From Protonemura montana (lineage: Eukaryota; Arthropoda; Insecta; Plecoptera; Nemouridae): a stretch of DNA of 64,000 bases. The position numbers and the translations under genes were made by a program. Under the pieces are notes generated by a model, which saw only the letters and a list, made by a program, of their open reading frames with translations, was not told the DNA's origin and did no database searches. Numbering within the stretch: position 1 is the first letter of the stretch; each line of letters opens with the position of its first letter. Location: assembly GCA_947568835.1 (NCBI GenBank), contig OX387605.1, forward strand, positions 3,472,001 through 3,536,000, written 5' to 3'. Below are positions 1-12,910 of the stretch, in pieces.

Positions 1-1186
<1,186 letters not shown>

Positions 1187-1205
1187 GATTTATTGAAATG
1201 GAATG

Positions 1206-1211
1206 AATAAA
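1206..1211 (+). terminator. Poly(A) signal of RpS11
   Basis: AATAAA lies 20 bases after the RpS11 stop codon, giving a very short 3' UTR as is usual for ribosomal protein genes. Confidence 0.8.
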
Positions 1212-1270
1212 CACCATGTTTCATTCAACATTTACAAAGTGAACTATCCCTTTTCATCCTTGATTGATTT

Positions 1271-1682
1271 ATTATTGGGGTTGAATGATGCACTGTTTTG
1301 ACGACAGTTCTAATGGCATTGATGAATGAGAGGTTGATGATGAACTTATGATGAACTTAACATAGCCTAAAAGAGAGGAGAGAAACCTGGTGTTGGCTCG
1401 TAGCCTACTCCTGTCGAAGAGCACCAAGGGTAACACCGGCTTAACGGCCCTTCCGAAGGAAGTCGCAACTCGAACAGTAGGATTTTTCCACAAATCCATG
1501 CCGTTGAGAGGTTAATAAGCAAGGAAAATGAAGTTTCTGTACTAACTTTCATCCCTCCAGCCTCTCAAACAGAACTGGTCCTGTGCATGATGGTCACCCA
1601 TCCAATACCTGACTTGGTGCTGTGTAGATCAACTTAAGTGATCTTACAAGAACCGGTGTTGCCAACATGCCAAACCGTTCGG
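1271..1682 (-). mobile_element. 5S-rRNA-derived SINE, copy 1
   Basis: Read on the minus strand, the element starts with a 5S rRNA-like head (about 1573-1682): GGTTTGGCATGTTGGCAACA, then CACCGGTTCT, a decayed GATCAC block, and GGATGGGTGACC, which matches the 5S box C region. The body of about 300 bp is shared with the copies at 3621-4043 and 12488-12910 (GGATGAAAGTTAGTACAG, GACAGGAGTAGGCTACG). The tail is CAGTGCATCATTCAACC. Compared with the + strand copies, the part corresponding to box A of 5S is degraded, so this is an old copy. 5S-headed SINEs are classed as SINE3. The exact ends and any target-site duplication are not resolved. Confidence 0.85.
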
Positions 1683-1686
1683 TCTT

Positions 1687-3620
1687 CTCATCCTTACACG
1701 CGATTGTTATTGGCTGGGCAGTAGGTACATGTATAGTAAGTGATCACCAATTTTGTTTGATTATAGCAGAGAAAAAAGATAAGACTGGAAATAATAAATG
1801 GTAAAGGATTATATGGAAATGGGGGCCGCAAAAGTGAAAATTAAGAGTTGTTTGGGTTAAGAGAAAAGGTTAACCTGATCTCTGCTTGAAGAGAGGCTTG
1901 TTATTTCGTATATTTAAGCGTTTATGTGAGCCAGCTACCATATTCTTCCCATCTTGAGTGAAAATCGGTTTTACAGGAAGGAATTCAAATGCTGCCATGA
2001 GCCGCGTTCTTATTGGCCTCCTTCGCACCCAATCAAAATGCATCAAAAAGCAAATGGTGGCTGGAAATTCTGAAGGAGTGTCAGTTGTGTCGTATTGCTA
2101 AAAATTTGCAAGTTGGCGACTGTTAGTGCCGATTAGACTCAAAAGAATAAAAAAAGAAAGGTAATTCAATTTTCCAGTGTAATTTTATGTACTTTCTAGG
2201 TAATATTTATTACGAAATTAAGTTTTTTTTACGAAAGCCAACATAGTTGAGGAAATAACTTGGGTTATAGTGTGCTGTCAGAAATAGGGTTTAGCAAATG
2301 TTTCTGTCTATGTAAATTATATTTGTGCATTTCTCTTTAGTTGCATTTAAGAAACCGGTCACTTCTCTTGATGAATTCTCTCTGACAGGTTTGTTTAGGA
2401 AATTGAATTGGCGGCAATCTCAGTGACATGCTCATGTTGAGGCGACCAATTACCTAAATAGGTACAATAATAATAACACACGTAAATATTGCGCCAAGAA
2501 GCTCAAAAAACTATGGGATGAAAAGTGAACTGTCGTAAAAAGTAAACACAGTACATACCAATTTACAAAACATTAAAAAGTCAAAATCCAATCAACAGTC
2601 GTAATCTAGCTTTCCTGTACGAACACAATACTACACTAAATTAATTCTTGTTAAGAAAAATCTCCATTCTTTGCAGTGTACAGTTTATCTGCTCCAAGCC
2701 AGTCCTATTTCTGCTTCTTCCTTATACTCAAGGTAAAGATTTTGATTAACTTGTGCATGACACCTTAATATTGGTGGTCTTATTATAATTGATTGTAATC
2801 ATAGTAATAATTTGATATTATTCAATCGATTTTATGATATGAATGTGTTAGTATTTATAAATGATCAGATGATACATTTAATAGTGACATATATGATTTT
2901 ATACTATGCCAAATCAATCAATTGATTGATTTTTGGAAGTAGTAGGCCTATAATTTGAATTACAACTGCCGTGGGAACATACGTAAGCATCCGCAAGGCA
3001 ATGCACTAGGTACTTTATGTTGTACTAGGTGAAATAAGTGAAGGTCTTTGAATTGGGTTCTTAAAGTGGGTAAGGGTGCACTTGCATTTGACCGGAAAGT
3101 ATACAGCCCCTTTTGTAATAAATAAAGAAAGTAATAAAGAAAAATATCCTATGCAGTCGCTAATTTTTAAGGCCACCTTGGGTTATCCAGGTTGAAATTT
3201 GTGAAAGAACCAGCAACTGAAGTTCTGAGTTACAAGGTCTTTTCCCAGAAATTCCTCTCAAATACAGAGGTCCAATTTAGCAGCTACTTTTGCATGCCAA
3301 TGGTCAATTTTTTCTGTTTAACAGGATCTAGGAAGATGAGCTTTGTTAAAAAGTCTGTTTTTTTAATGCGATGAAATGTTCTATATTTGAAGGTAATTTC
3401 TCGTGTGTGCAAATTGCAAGGTCAATGCTCGGTCTTAGTTAAACCTCGTCTGTTTTGAAGCTTCACGAATACTTCATACTTTCCCTTCAACTGTGCTATG
3501 ATTTAGTCTTTTAACATCATATATTTTTTATTTTCTCTGGTGCAATAATATACTTTTTTATTGAATGTCGAATGTCGGAATAATTATAATACACACGGTA
3601 TGAAAGTATCATTTCATACC
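1687..3620. other. Gene-free spacer
   Basis: AT-rich DNA between two oppositely oriented 5S-SINEs. The ORFs here are short and show no recognisable domain. No RNA gene was seen. Confidence 0.6.
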
Positions 3621-4043
3621 GAACGGTTTGGCATGTTGGAAACACCGGTTCTCGTTAGATCACCGAAGTTAAGCAACACTGCGCTGAGTCAGGTATTGAA
3701 TGGGTGACCATTATACACATGACCAGTTCTGTTCGGGAGAGAGGTTGGAGGGATGAAAGTTAGTACAGCAACTTCATTCGCCTCGCTTATCAACCTCTCG
3801 ACAGCATGGATTTGTGGAGGAATCCTGCTGTTCGAGTTGTACCGTCCTTCGGAAGGGACGTTAAGCCGGTGATCCCCTTGGTGCTTTTCGACAGGAGTAG
3901 GCTACGTGCCGGCATTGGGTTTCCCCTCCTCCCTTCTAGGCTAGGTTAGGTTCATCATCATCCTCATCATCATCCACTCATTCACCGACGCCATTAGAAT
4001 AGTGCCGCATGGCCAGTTGTCAAAACAGTGCGTCGTTAAACAC
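3621..4043 (+). mobile_element. 5S-rRNA-derived SINE, copy 2 (best preserved head)
   Basis: The first 110 bases resemble 5S rRNA closely: CATGTTGGAAACACCGGTTC, then GATCACCGAAGTTAAGCAAC (box A region) and GAATGGGTGACC (box C region). The unrelated body continues with GGGATGAAAGTTAGTACAGC, CTCGACAGCATGGATTTG, TTCGGAAGGGACGTTAAGCC and a TCATCATCATC microsatellite. It ends CAGTGCGTCGTTAAACACC, followed by AAT repeats and a T run. The head keeps the internal RNA polymerase III promoter layout expected of a 5S-type SINE. ORFs crossing it are chance. Closely matches copy 3. Confidence 0.9.
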
Positions 4044-4049
4044 CACAAA

Positions 4050-7000
4050 TAATAATAATTTTTTTTTACTAAAACTGAGTGGTTGTCATAAATCTTGCCA
4101 TGGAACCATTTCTAGGAATTTACATTTTATGAAAGTGCATCAAAGAGAACCTTTCTTTAGTGAGTTCTTAATTGAATTTAAATGTGCTGAGACTGAGACG
4201 AGATTCTTGCCACAGAATACGACTAACCCAGAACTCCATAAAACCTTGTACTAATTACTACCGCACTTTATGACTGTAGCTGCTGGTCTAACAGACATGA
4301 GAAGCAGTTAGGTGGGAATGTGATGTCCTTCCTTGCTTGGTTAGGAGTGTCAGGGTCTAGGCTTGCACCGACCATTCTTGCCCATACAAAATGCACTAAA
4401 AACATAATACTGCAAGTGTGGTTTGGGCTAAGGTTTGGGTATCTAGTTTCCTCGGACATGGAAATGGTCGAGTAATAATAGCAGTACCCTTTAATACTCT
4501 GACCCTTTATGAACGTACCTGCTGCTTGTTTTCATTGCAGACTAATGGTATTTTCATCTCGATTACCTATCTTTGCTTCAATTACAAGGTAGATACAATA
4601 CCGTGGTTTTGCTCTCTCTGACAGCATTATCATCATTATTCATTTTTTCAGACGGTCACTATCTGGTGAAAAGGATCTTTGGAATAAGCTACACGTTTCA
4701 CAAACAATGGTTTAGGAATCGAAATGTCAAGCTATGTGTATAAAGATTGCTTGCTAAGTACGCATTCAGCGAATTTCATACAAAACACGTAAAAAATTGC
4801 CTCCCACCTTTTCCAAAAATAGCACACAATCGCAACCTATCGATTAGCTTGCACGTAATAGCTACCTGTGATTTGATTAGCGGCATGCATGAATCGAAAC
4901 CTGATGAATGAATTCATTGAAAGCTGCTTATAAATAACTAGTAAATGATAAATTAATAACGTTTACAGGTTCCACTGATATTAATGAAAGAGTATTTTAG
5001 TAGAAGGATTTATTTAACGCGGTCAAAACAGATGAAATCACGATCTCGCTGGACGCTTTATTTTCCCTCGAGGGATTCCCTATCCGTCAACAACTCTGAC
5101 ATGACTGAATCTGCTGCGTGCAGACCTCCAAGTTCACAGCGCCTCAAAGCGAAATGGAAAACAATGTCTCCTATTCTATGATTCTACGGTAGCCGTCAGA
5201 AAGTTTGGTTCACAGCAGCCCTGCATTTGGTCATACCATATTCAAAACCAAAACCTCGAATACGAAGTATGTACTGGTCCACCAAATCGCTGCAGTGTTC
5301 GCTAGCGAAGCAGCCTGAGCAAGAGTAGTTGTTAACTCAGCTGTTGGGAGGGTTGTGAAAGTCAATTGACTGTCTCGCAGGACTGGAACGTTCAGGTACC
5401 CCATACCTACGCTATCCCTGCACACGAGTGTACAGAATCGAGCCCATAGGGAACCGAGCCGAACAATTCGCCAATACTTGTTACGACGCTCAATTTATTT
5501 CCTTCGACAACTTTCTGCAAACTTTTGCTAAATTAACGCGCATTTGTAAAGCTGGAAACTTTTCAAATCCTCTCGCCCCGACCCTCTCGGCGACTGAATG
5601 CTTTAGCGCCGTGACGCCATTGCACCAATTAAGCGGGAATGAGTTGGTGGGCTCGATCCATGGGCTCGATCTATGGCTCGATCCATGGTTATCGATGGCT
5701 CGAGGATGTGTGTGTAAGGACCCTGTGCCCGTGCCACGCTGGTATCGATTGTTAGGGCCTCGATGGTGGTACACCTCTGCTAGGGCGGCCATGCACCCGC
5801 ATTCTACCTAACAACTAGAGCCGCGGTGAGAGTTGATGGTTAATCCATGGCATGTTGTTGGGTCTGTAAACCACAGCCACTTTTACACAGGAAACCAATT
5901 AAATTTGAAATTGATCGCTAGCCTCTATTGGCTGTTGTGGTGATGTTCATTGACGCCCAGTTTTTACATTTTATATTTAAATTGGTAAAAAGTTGACTGC
6001 ATAAAATGTGGGCTCAAAATGTGATGTTCTCTAAATCAATGCTATTTTGCAAACGTCAAGTCAATGTAGACAACACATTTAAAACGGAAAGAATGCTCGT
6101 GAATGTGATTTTTATTTATTTTTTGGTTTGGTTTATTGTCTTAAAGAGCATGAAATGTTGTACAGACAGTCATTAAGAAACATATAAGAAAAATAAACAA
6201 GATGCCACTGACTCAGGTTCTTACACATCTTTTTAATCTTGGAGAATGGAGATACAAGATTACTGTACAAATTACTGTTTCTTCCCTCGACGTGGGTTGG
6301 CGACAAACACTGCAATTTAGCTTTTCGAAACGCAATTCTGCTATTATTTTAAATCTCTAATGCGTGATTTCCCTCAGCCGACCTTAATGAACGCATTTCT
6401 GGCGGCCATGGCCACTGCATTATTGCCTTCAAGAACATCGGTCATACCGTGCTAATTGTGCCTCTCACGGGAGATGACGAATTAGCCAAACAAATGGCCT
6501 ATGCTGAGTGCGACATAATCTGTACACAACACCGTCGATGTTGTTGCCCCCTGCCGCCCTCTTCCCGTGGTCGGTACTCACTGATCGTGCATGTCTAGAC
6601 CTGGAATCGATGTCAGGACCGCTTGCAACTGTCTGGCTGCTCCCTCGGGATTGCTCCGGAGTGAGTCCTGGACCCGTGTCCAATGTACCGGAGATAAAGG
6701 GTTCACTTCCCAACCGGAACTGCTTCTGTTTATAGTATCGATAAAGTTTAGAACCGACACTCGAGTGACTGTAGTTCCGGGTGCGTTCACATGTATAGGG
6801 TAGGTGTAGGGTGTCATGCTGATGAGAAGTTTGCATGGCAGACGTGGCAACTAGAACCTGGAAAAAATGACCTGGATTTCACGGGGATTTTCTTTTACAG
6901 AGAGATTTTATTCGTGCTGTTGTCGCCCCCCACACATCCCCCCCGATTGCACCCAAACATACCTCTGTGCAATCACATTTAATTAACTATTCAAATTCTA

Positions 7001-10000
7001 GTGTTCGTTTGAATGTGGTCCGCTAGTTTTTTCTGTGCACCTCCCTCTGTGTTTGCGCCATGTATGCTTGCGTGTTTTAATTCCGATCAGTTATTCATGG
7101 CGGTAGCGCGGCGATGGCGTTGTCTGCCATGAAGGCACGGCGGGCACGAAACTAATTTTCCGCGAGGTTTTCCAGCGGTGCCGACGTCCGCGAAGCCAAA
7201 AGTTGCAGCTATGGTTCGGAAATCCTTTGCAGTGAAACTACATGAAATTGTTTAGAGATGTAAAGTGTAACGAAGTAACCTGTCAGAGCGGGTGGTGCAG
7301 CCTTGTCTGCGTATTCAAATTATAGGATAGCATAATTATTTAGCTTTATTCCATGGAAGGCGAATTTAGAAGATCCCAGATTACCACACATGTGCAGTTG
7401 TGTTCATGATAGGTCCCATGCTAAGCGTTTGATCCAACCTTTCCCACCTGAACCCACACAGAAAGCGGTGTGACAATACTGTGTCAACGTCCAAGATGTC
7501 AGCATGCAAACACGGACGTGATTCACCACTGGTCTCGGGCCTGCGAAGCGAGAGGCGCCGTCAACGCCGCTGTGGAGAGGTGGCGTCGTTTAGAGGTGAT
7601 GAAGGTGGAAGTCAGTGATCCACCAGTAACTCTAGCAACAGCTCGGCCCCGGGGCGTAGGGTGAGATCTCTCTTGTTTGCTCTGACAATCTGTTTGGGAT
7701 TCACTTGACGCTGTTTCAAGTGTTAAAGTCATGGTGAGAGATGGAAGGAAGTTTGAAGTCGGGACAACGTTGGTGTTAACCAATTGTTTTTCTTTTAAAC
7801 ATGGACTGGCGACTAGAGATTGTATTAAAGTTTGCAGATTGCTAGTCTTGTGGAGTCAGTACACAACGATCTGTTGTGCTTGTTTGGACGGTTCCTGTGT
7901 TGCGATAATAAAGCTTTGAGACGCGGGTAAACTCCTCGTTACTCAATTGCCTGCAATGACCTGCTCTGTTCCGACGGGGCCGAAGCGAGAAACGGTGTCG
8001 AGGTAGAAAATGAAGCGGAAATTGAGGAAGAAATTGAAATAGTTAAGATGAGATTGACAAGTATTGCAAGGGAAAGGAGATTTAAAATGGGAAGAATTGA
8101 GAAAAAGAGAAAAATTACAGGTTAGTATATTTATTTCGGTGGGTTATTTGATTAATCCATGATAGTTAATCTACACACCTAACTGGTCCTAACCTAAGAT
8201 GGAAAAGATGGCTAGAGATCGTGGATTGATTAAAAATGACAGTTACCTACATAATATATACCTACATACGCACGTATAAGGTGCAAAATAAATGAGAAAA
8301 AAACTTGAAGTTTTAAGGGATTGGAATTTGGGAATGGGGTCTTGTGGAGTGGAATGGGTGACGTTAAAGAATAACGAAATGACGAAAATTGTTAAGTCTT
8401 AAAAAATTGTTGAAAGCGATTGTGTGGAAATGCTACGGAATGCACTTGTAACATACAGGCTACACAGAAAACATATCTTTTAGCATAAAGATATCACGAT
8501 TTTCACGCGCTTTTCCTCAAGTCACATCAGTCAACGTCTGTTTGAAATACCGCGAGCGCCTGTTGCATTTTCACGAGCCACTCATCATCGCTCGTCATCA
8601 TCTTTCCCGATCACGCCAAACATGTTTGCACTTATCACAACTGAAATCTCTTGATCACCAGATTTCCCCGCGCGGAAGAAAAGTTGTTTCTTTGTTTTTT
8701 GACAAATGGCACGGAAAATTTCTCACAAGTGGAATTATTGATGACGCTTGGGCTTTCGGGCGCTGGAGAAGAAAATTTTGTGAGCAACATGCACTGTCCG
8801 TGGTCTCGGTCGATAAGCAATCTGAACTTTGTTCTGTGCTAGCTGAGGCTACAAGTAAATCTTCTCGGCGGCCGATCACGGTGTTTCATGCCCACAGACC
8901 AGAGCATGGTCGCCCGTCAGGCGGTGTAGCCATTGGGTAGCTAATTAACCAAGAGTCACAGTGCTTAAGTTAAACATTCTGTTAAGAAAACGAGCCTCCG
9001 ACCCGTGGTAACGGTTGTGACCACGCGATAGCGCGCGCGGCTGTTCTTTTAAGCAAACCTCAACAAATAAATGATTAGTTTCCTAATATCGATGAATGTA
9101 AATCAGTCGTTGAGGTTAGCATTAATAAAGATTGATTTATCGTAGAATAGTCTTAAATGCGAGTAATCTTTGAGAAATAACTAATTAATTTTGTTAGCGA
9201 CAGTGGCTACCTCTCGGTTACTACCATTGTCAGTCTATTAGTTATCGGTAGGTGATTTTCGCGAGGTCAGAGGTTGACCCCTGAAAACCCAAAGGTATAC
9301 AGCGAACCACCACGCCGTTCAATGCTCTTGCGTCGCATAAAACCCGGTGGTTGGATGTGCGCAAAAAACGAGCATGCAAAAAAGAAAGACGCCCTCGAAA
9401 CAGTGTGATTTATTTGTCCTTTCGACCCCAAATTCCCTCACAAAATAAGCACGAATTTCATCGCTAAGAGCCTGTGACGACGCCGAATTTTCCTTTTTTT
9501 CGCGCAACCAGCATAAAGCAAACCGAACGAAAACCTCCGCAACTGGTTCCCTCTGTCATTTCGTGGTATTTTCATTAGAGTTTGCATCCTATATGGCATT
9601 AAATCGCTTATCCCTGTTCGTCCAGGAGCTATGATATAACCGAACATCGTAGCATCTTTCTTCCCGGTTTAATCCCAAATCGGCGGCCAGGACTCTTGGT
9701 GCGGTTGCCGTCCAGGTTTAGCGGGGCGATCATGCGATGCGAGACATTGTTTGCTGGGTTGTCTATTTGCTGTAGACGGGCTTTTTGTCTCTTCGCCTCC
9801 GCCTTAGTTTAGTTGAGTCGCGGGCGCAGTCGCCACGGCCGAGGTCGGGACGATCCTGCGGGTGTGATTCAGAAGGTGGCCGATCGATGCTCGGTGAGGT
9901 CGCCTCGAGTCCATGCCGGGCAGACTGGCGGCCGCGTGGCTTTTGGGCGGATCAACGTTTCAGCTTCGTGTGCATTTCGAAACGCAGCGGAAATTAGCTG

Positions 10001-11160
10001 TCAAAAGCGCGGCCCCGGCGTCACCGAAAGGCGTCCAAATTGATCTAGACAGAAGCCAGACGGCGTCCAACGTGTCGCTAGCTCAAAGACTTAATATTCT
10101 ACGACTTGAATCAGGGAGGAACGTTGCTTTGTAGAACAGGGGACATTGGCTGTAACCAGGGTGGGGTTTGTGGGTGGGGTAGGTAGGATAATAGCCAAAA
10201 TCCTTCCCAATAGCTCGGACTGTGGAACTAAAATTACTTTCAATTCATTTTTTCGATAGCTCTCTATAGTGCATGAGTGAATCGGCGTCCATTGTATTGG
10301 CAAGTTGCCGCTGGTATAGAGAGGCTGTAGGAAAAGTAAGGAAATGTACGGTAAAATAAACCCAACTAAACTATGCCACTTCAAGCGCTTTGCACCTCGC
10401 GCCTCTCGGCGGAATGCGATGACTGCACTCTGAGAGATCCTCAACGCAAATCGTGCAACTCATGCAGATAGCGATGACGTACATCGGCTCGGTAATGACG
10501 TCATCTCAAGTGCATGTTACGCACTTGCAGCTGGCAGCAATGATCTCATAGTAAATGAGGATGTCATTGCAAGGCTTGTGCTTGTGGCCCCTGAACGCAG
10601 CCCGCAGAGCATAGACGGGCGAAATTGTTTTTTTTTGCTGCTAGCAGCGCTTTCAAAATTTATTGCCCTGTGATTTAAAAGAGTTAATTGTTGTTTTAAT
10701 GTTGTGTGTCCACGTTGTGGGATGTGCGTCGAGTAGTAAATCGGTGTCCATCTGCCCGTGACGTTGACGTCGAATCCCAGCATTGTCCTCGCCGAACAAT
10801 TCACGGCTGTATCTGAGAATTCCGGTTCCCGAGTGAGAATGTACACCTCGCTAATGCACCCCAAGCTGCTTGTCGATTGACCCACGTCGTCGGCACTCAA
10901 CGGAATCGAGGTTGACGGCCACCCCGCGGCGCAGGCGGCAGGTTGCGAGGGAAAACAATCCGTTGAACCACTTTCCTCCTGTCATAATATTTTTCTTCTC
11001 CACTTTGCCGCTCTATTACGACTTAAATTTAAATCCAGCGACGTAGTTAATTACATTCGATCAAAATCCCTTTGATCTCGCGTCGTCGGGACACAACAAC
11101 AACATTTGTTAATTTTAAGCCGGCGCTTTTAATAGCCGGCTTCTCTCTGCGAATCCTGGC
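4050..11160. other. Gene-free spacer, no recognised gene
   Basis: Seven kilobases without a supported gene. All ORFs are under about 135 codons, unlike any family I know, and without matching splice sites. The stretch is AT-rich to about 5 kb and mixed afterwards. It holds one short tandem repeat (5650-5704). Confidence 0.6.
5650..5704. repeat. Short imperfect tandem repeat, GGCTCGATCCATG unit
   Basis: Three consecutive imperfect copies of a 13-14 bp unit (GGCTCGATCCATG, GGCTCGATCTATG, GCTCGATCCATGG) are followed by a partial one (ATCGATGGCTCGAGG). Confidence 0.8.
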
Positions 11161-11741
11161 GCCATCCTCGCTTGGCGTTTCATCGGATTAGCGCGCCTTC
11201 TCTTTGGAATTCGGACGTGATACCTTCCCGAATCCCGCCCGCCCTGGGAGCACCCGGCTCTGGAGCAAAAGCCTCCACATACACACACATGGTGTGCACC
11301 TCATGGTGTGCACCCACCGTCAAGTGTCCCCGACTAGACTCGCCGTGTGGATACGCTCGCGAGATCGACGCCGCCGCAGCGCCAAGGGTGGGTTCCGGCG
11401 TGCGGCGCGATCAATGGCAGTTTGCGAACACACGATCCGACGACTCGGCGCTTGCCACCGCCGCGACGCCGACGCCGACGTCGACGTCGAATGCCAGCCG
11501 GAGGGTAGTCGGCTATCCCAGCGCGACGCCGCACTCGCCTCGCCGGCACTGTCGAGCTCAGTCGCACGTTACCGCCCTCCCCCCGTCGACTCTTCCTTCC
11601 AAAATCCGCACTTGCACACTTTGGTTTTCTGCGCCTTCACGCTGCTCCAGTCGTGTTCTGTTTCGTGAGTGCCTCCCTCAAAGTGCGCGAAGGTGCTTTT
11701 GAAAATTGCCAGGTTTTCTGTTGAACAGAGCGTTTCTAAGA
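11160..11741 (+). promoter_or_regulatory. GC-rich segment; candidate promoter and first non-coding exon of Snap25
   Basis: A CpG-dense stretch stands out from AT-rich flanks and lies 8 kb upstream of the Snap25 start codon. Near its 3' end are an initiator-like CCAGTCGTG (about 11649) and a good splice donor (AAGA|GTGAGTAC, donor at 11742). The acceptor that joins the Snap25 ATG exon is at 19733, so an untranslated exon must exist upstream. This is the most plausible place I see, but it is inference only. A 176-codon open frame here is a by-product of high GC. The segment also contains a GACGCC-type repeat (11463-11489). Confidence 0.3.
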
Positions 11742-12487
11742 GTGAGTACTAACACATTGTTATCCCACTGACTTGCTAACTCACTATGACTTTCTTTGTT
11801 TGAAAGAATACAGTGTATCCGTCTCCATTCCTCTGGCTCGCTCGGTTCTTATTGGTTTGATATGCGTGACGGCCAAGTGCCTTGCCGCGTGCGACCATCC
11901 CGCCGAAACGAGTGGCTAACACTGTTACCCGCGAAAGTTTACAATGTGTACCGGCTATGCACTATCATAATACCTGACATGGGTACAAATAGGGGGCTAA
12001 TTAACTACCGTCTAGGCGTCGTGGAATGGGTACGCGGGTTGACGTCAAAAGAGCGTGACATCAGGTGTGCAATCGCCCCACGCGACCCCCCTATCTCTTG
12101 GCGTTGTCCTAGATTAATGTCCTTGCCACGGTCCGGTGATTCGCGGGGTTGGAGGATCCGATTGGTTTCTGGCAAGCAATCAAATATTGAGCGAGTAATT
12201 AGCATCGAGAGCTTATCATGTACTGTATCCGTGCAGTGGCCGTCGATGCAACCGAGACGGGACGAGATTGATATTCATCGGCGTGCACCGACGTCCCGAG
12301 GGATTGCGTGGAACCCCAGAGAAAGGAAAAAGTATTTTCGCTTGCAATGAAATGCTGGCAACCATGCCGTGAGATATTATTTAAATTTCAAATGCTGGCT
12401 ATATTTTATTACTTGAAACACTAATAACCACTCAAAAATTGGTTGCCTACTATGTCGATTGTCAACACGTCATCAAACTAGCTCTGA

Positions 12488-12910
12488 GTGGTTTGGCATG
12501 TTGGCAACACCGGTCCTAATGAGATCACCAAAGTTAAGCAACACTGCGCTAGGTCAGGTTTTGTATGGGTGACCACCATACACATAGCCAGTTCTGTTTG
12601 GGAGAGAGGTTGGAGGGATGAAAGTTAGTACAGCAACTTCATTCGCTTTGCTCATCAGCCTCTCGACAGCATGAATTTGTGGAGGAATTTTGTTGTTCGC
12701 GTTGTACCGCTTTTCGGAAGGGACTTAAGCCAGTGGTTTTTACAGGAGTAGGCTACGTGCTGACGCCGGGTTTACTTACCGCATCTCTTCTAGATTAGGT
12801 TAGGTTCACCATCATCCTTATTATCATCCTTATTATCATCCACTCATTAACTGGCGCTATCAGATGAGTGCCTCAGGGACCGTTGGCAAACAGTGCGTCG
12901 TTAAACCTCT
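12488..12910 (+). mobile_element. 5S-rRNA-derived SINE, copy 3
   Basis: Same family as copies 1 and 2. The 5S-like head (12488-12600) includes GGTTTGGCATGTTGGCAACA, GATCACCAAAGTTAAGCAAC and GTATGGGTGACCACC. The body carries GGGATGAAAGTTAGTACAGC and CTCGACAGCATGAATTTG. A small deletion relative to copy 2 follows the TTCGGAAGGG motif. The ATTATCATCC repeat precedes the 3' end CAGTGCGTCGTTAAACC. It lies between a possible Snap25 first exon and its coding start, so it may be intronic. Confidence 0.88.

Noticed and set aside
11172..11702. A 176-codon open frame on the + strand with overlapping long frames on both strands
   Set aside because: The segment is very GC-rich, which removes stop codons in every frame. 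The peptide is low-complexity and no domain is visible.
11796..12350. A 184-codon open frame on the + strand
   Set aside because: Random-looking composition with no known motif and no supporting splice or poly(A) context.
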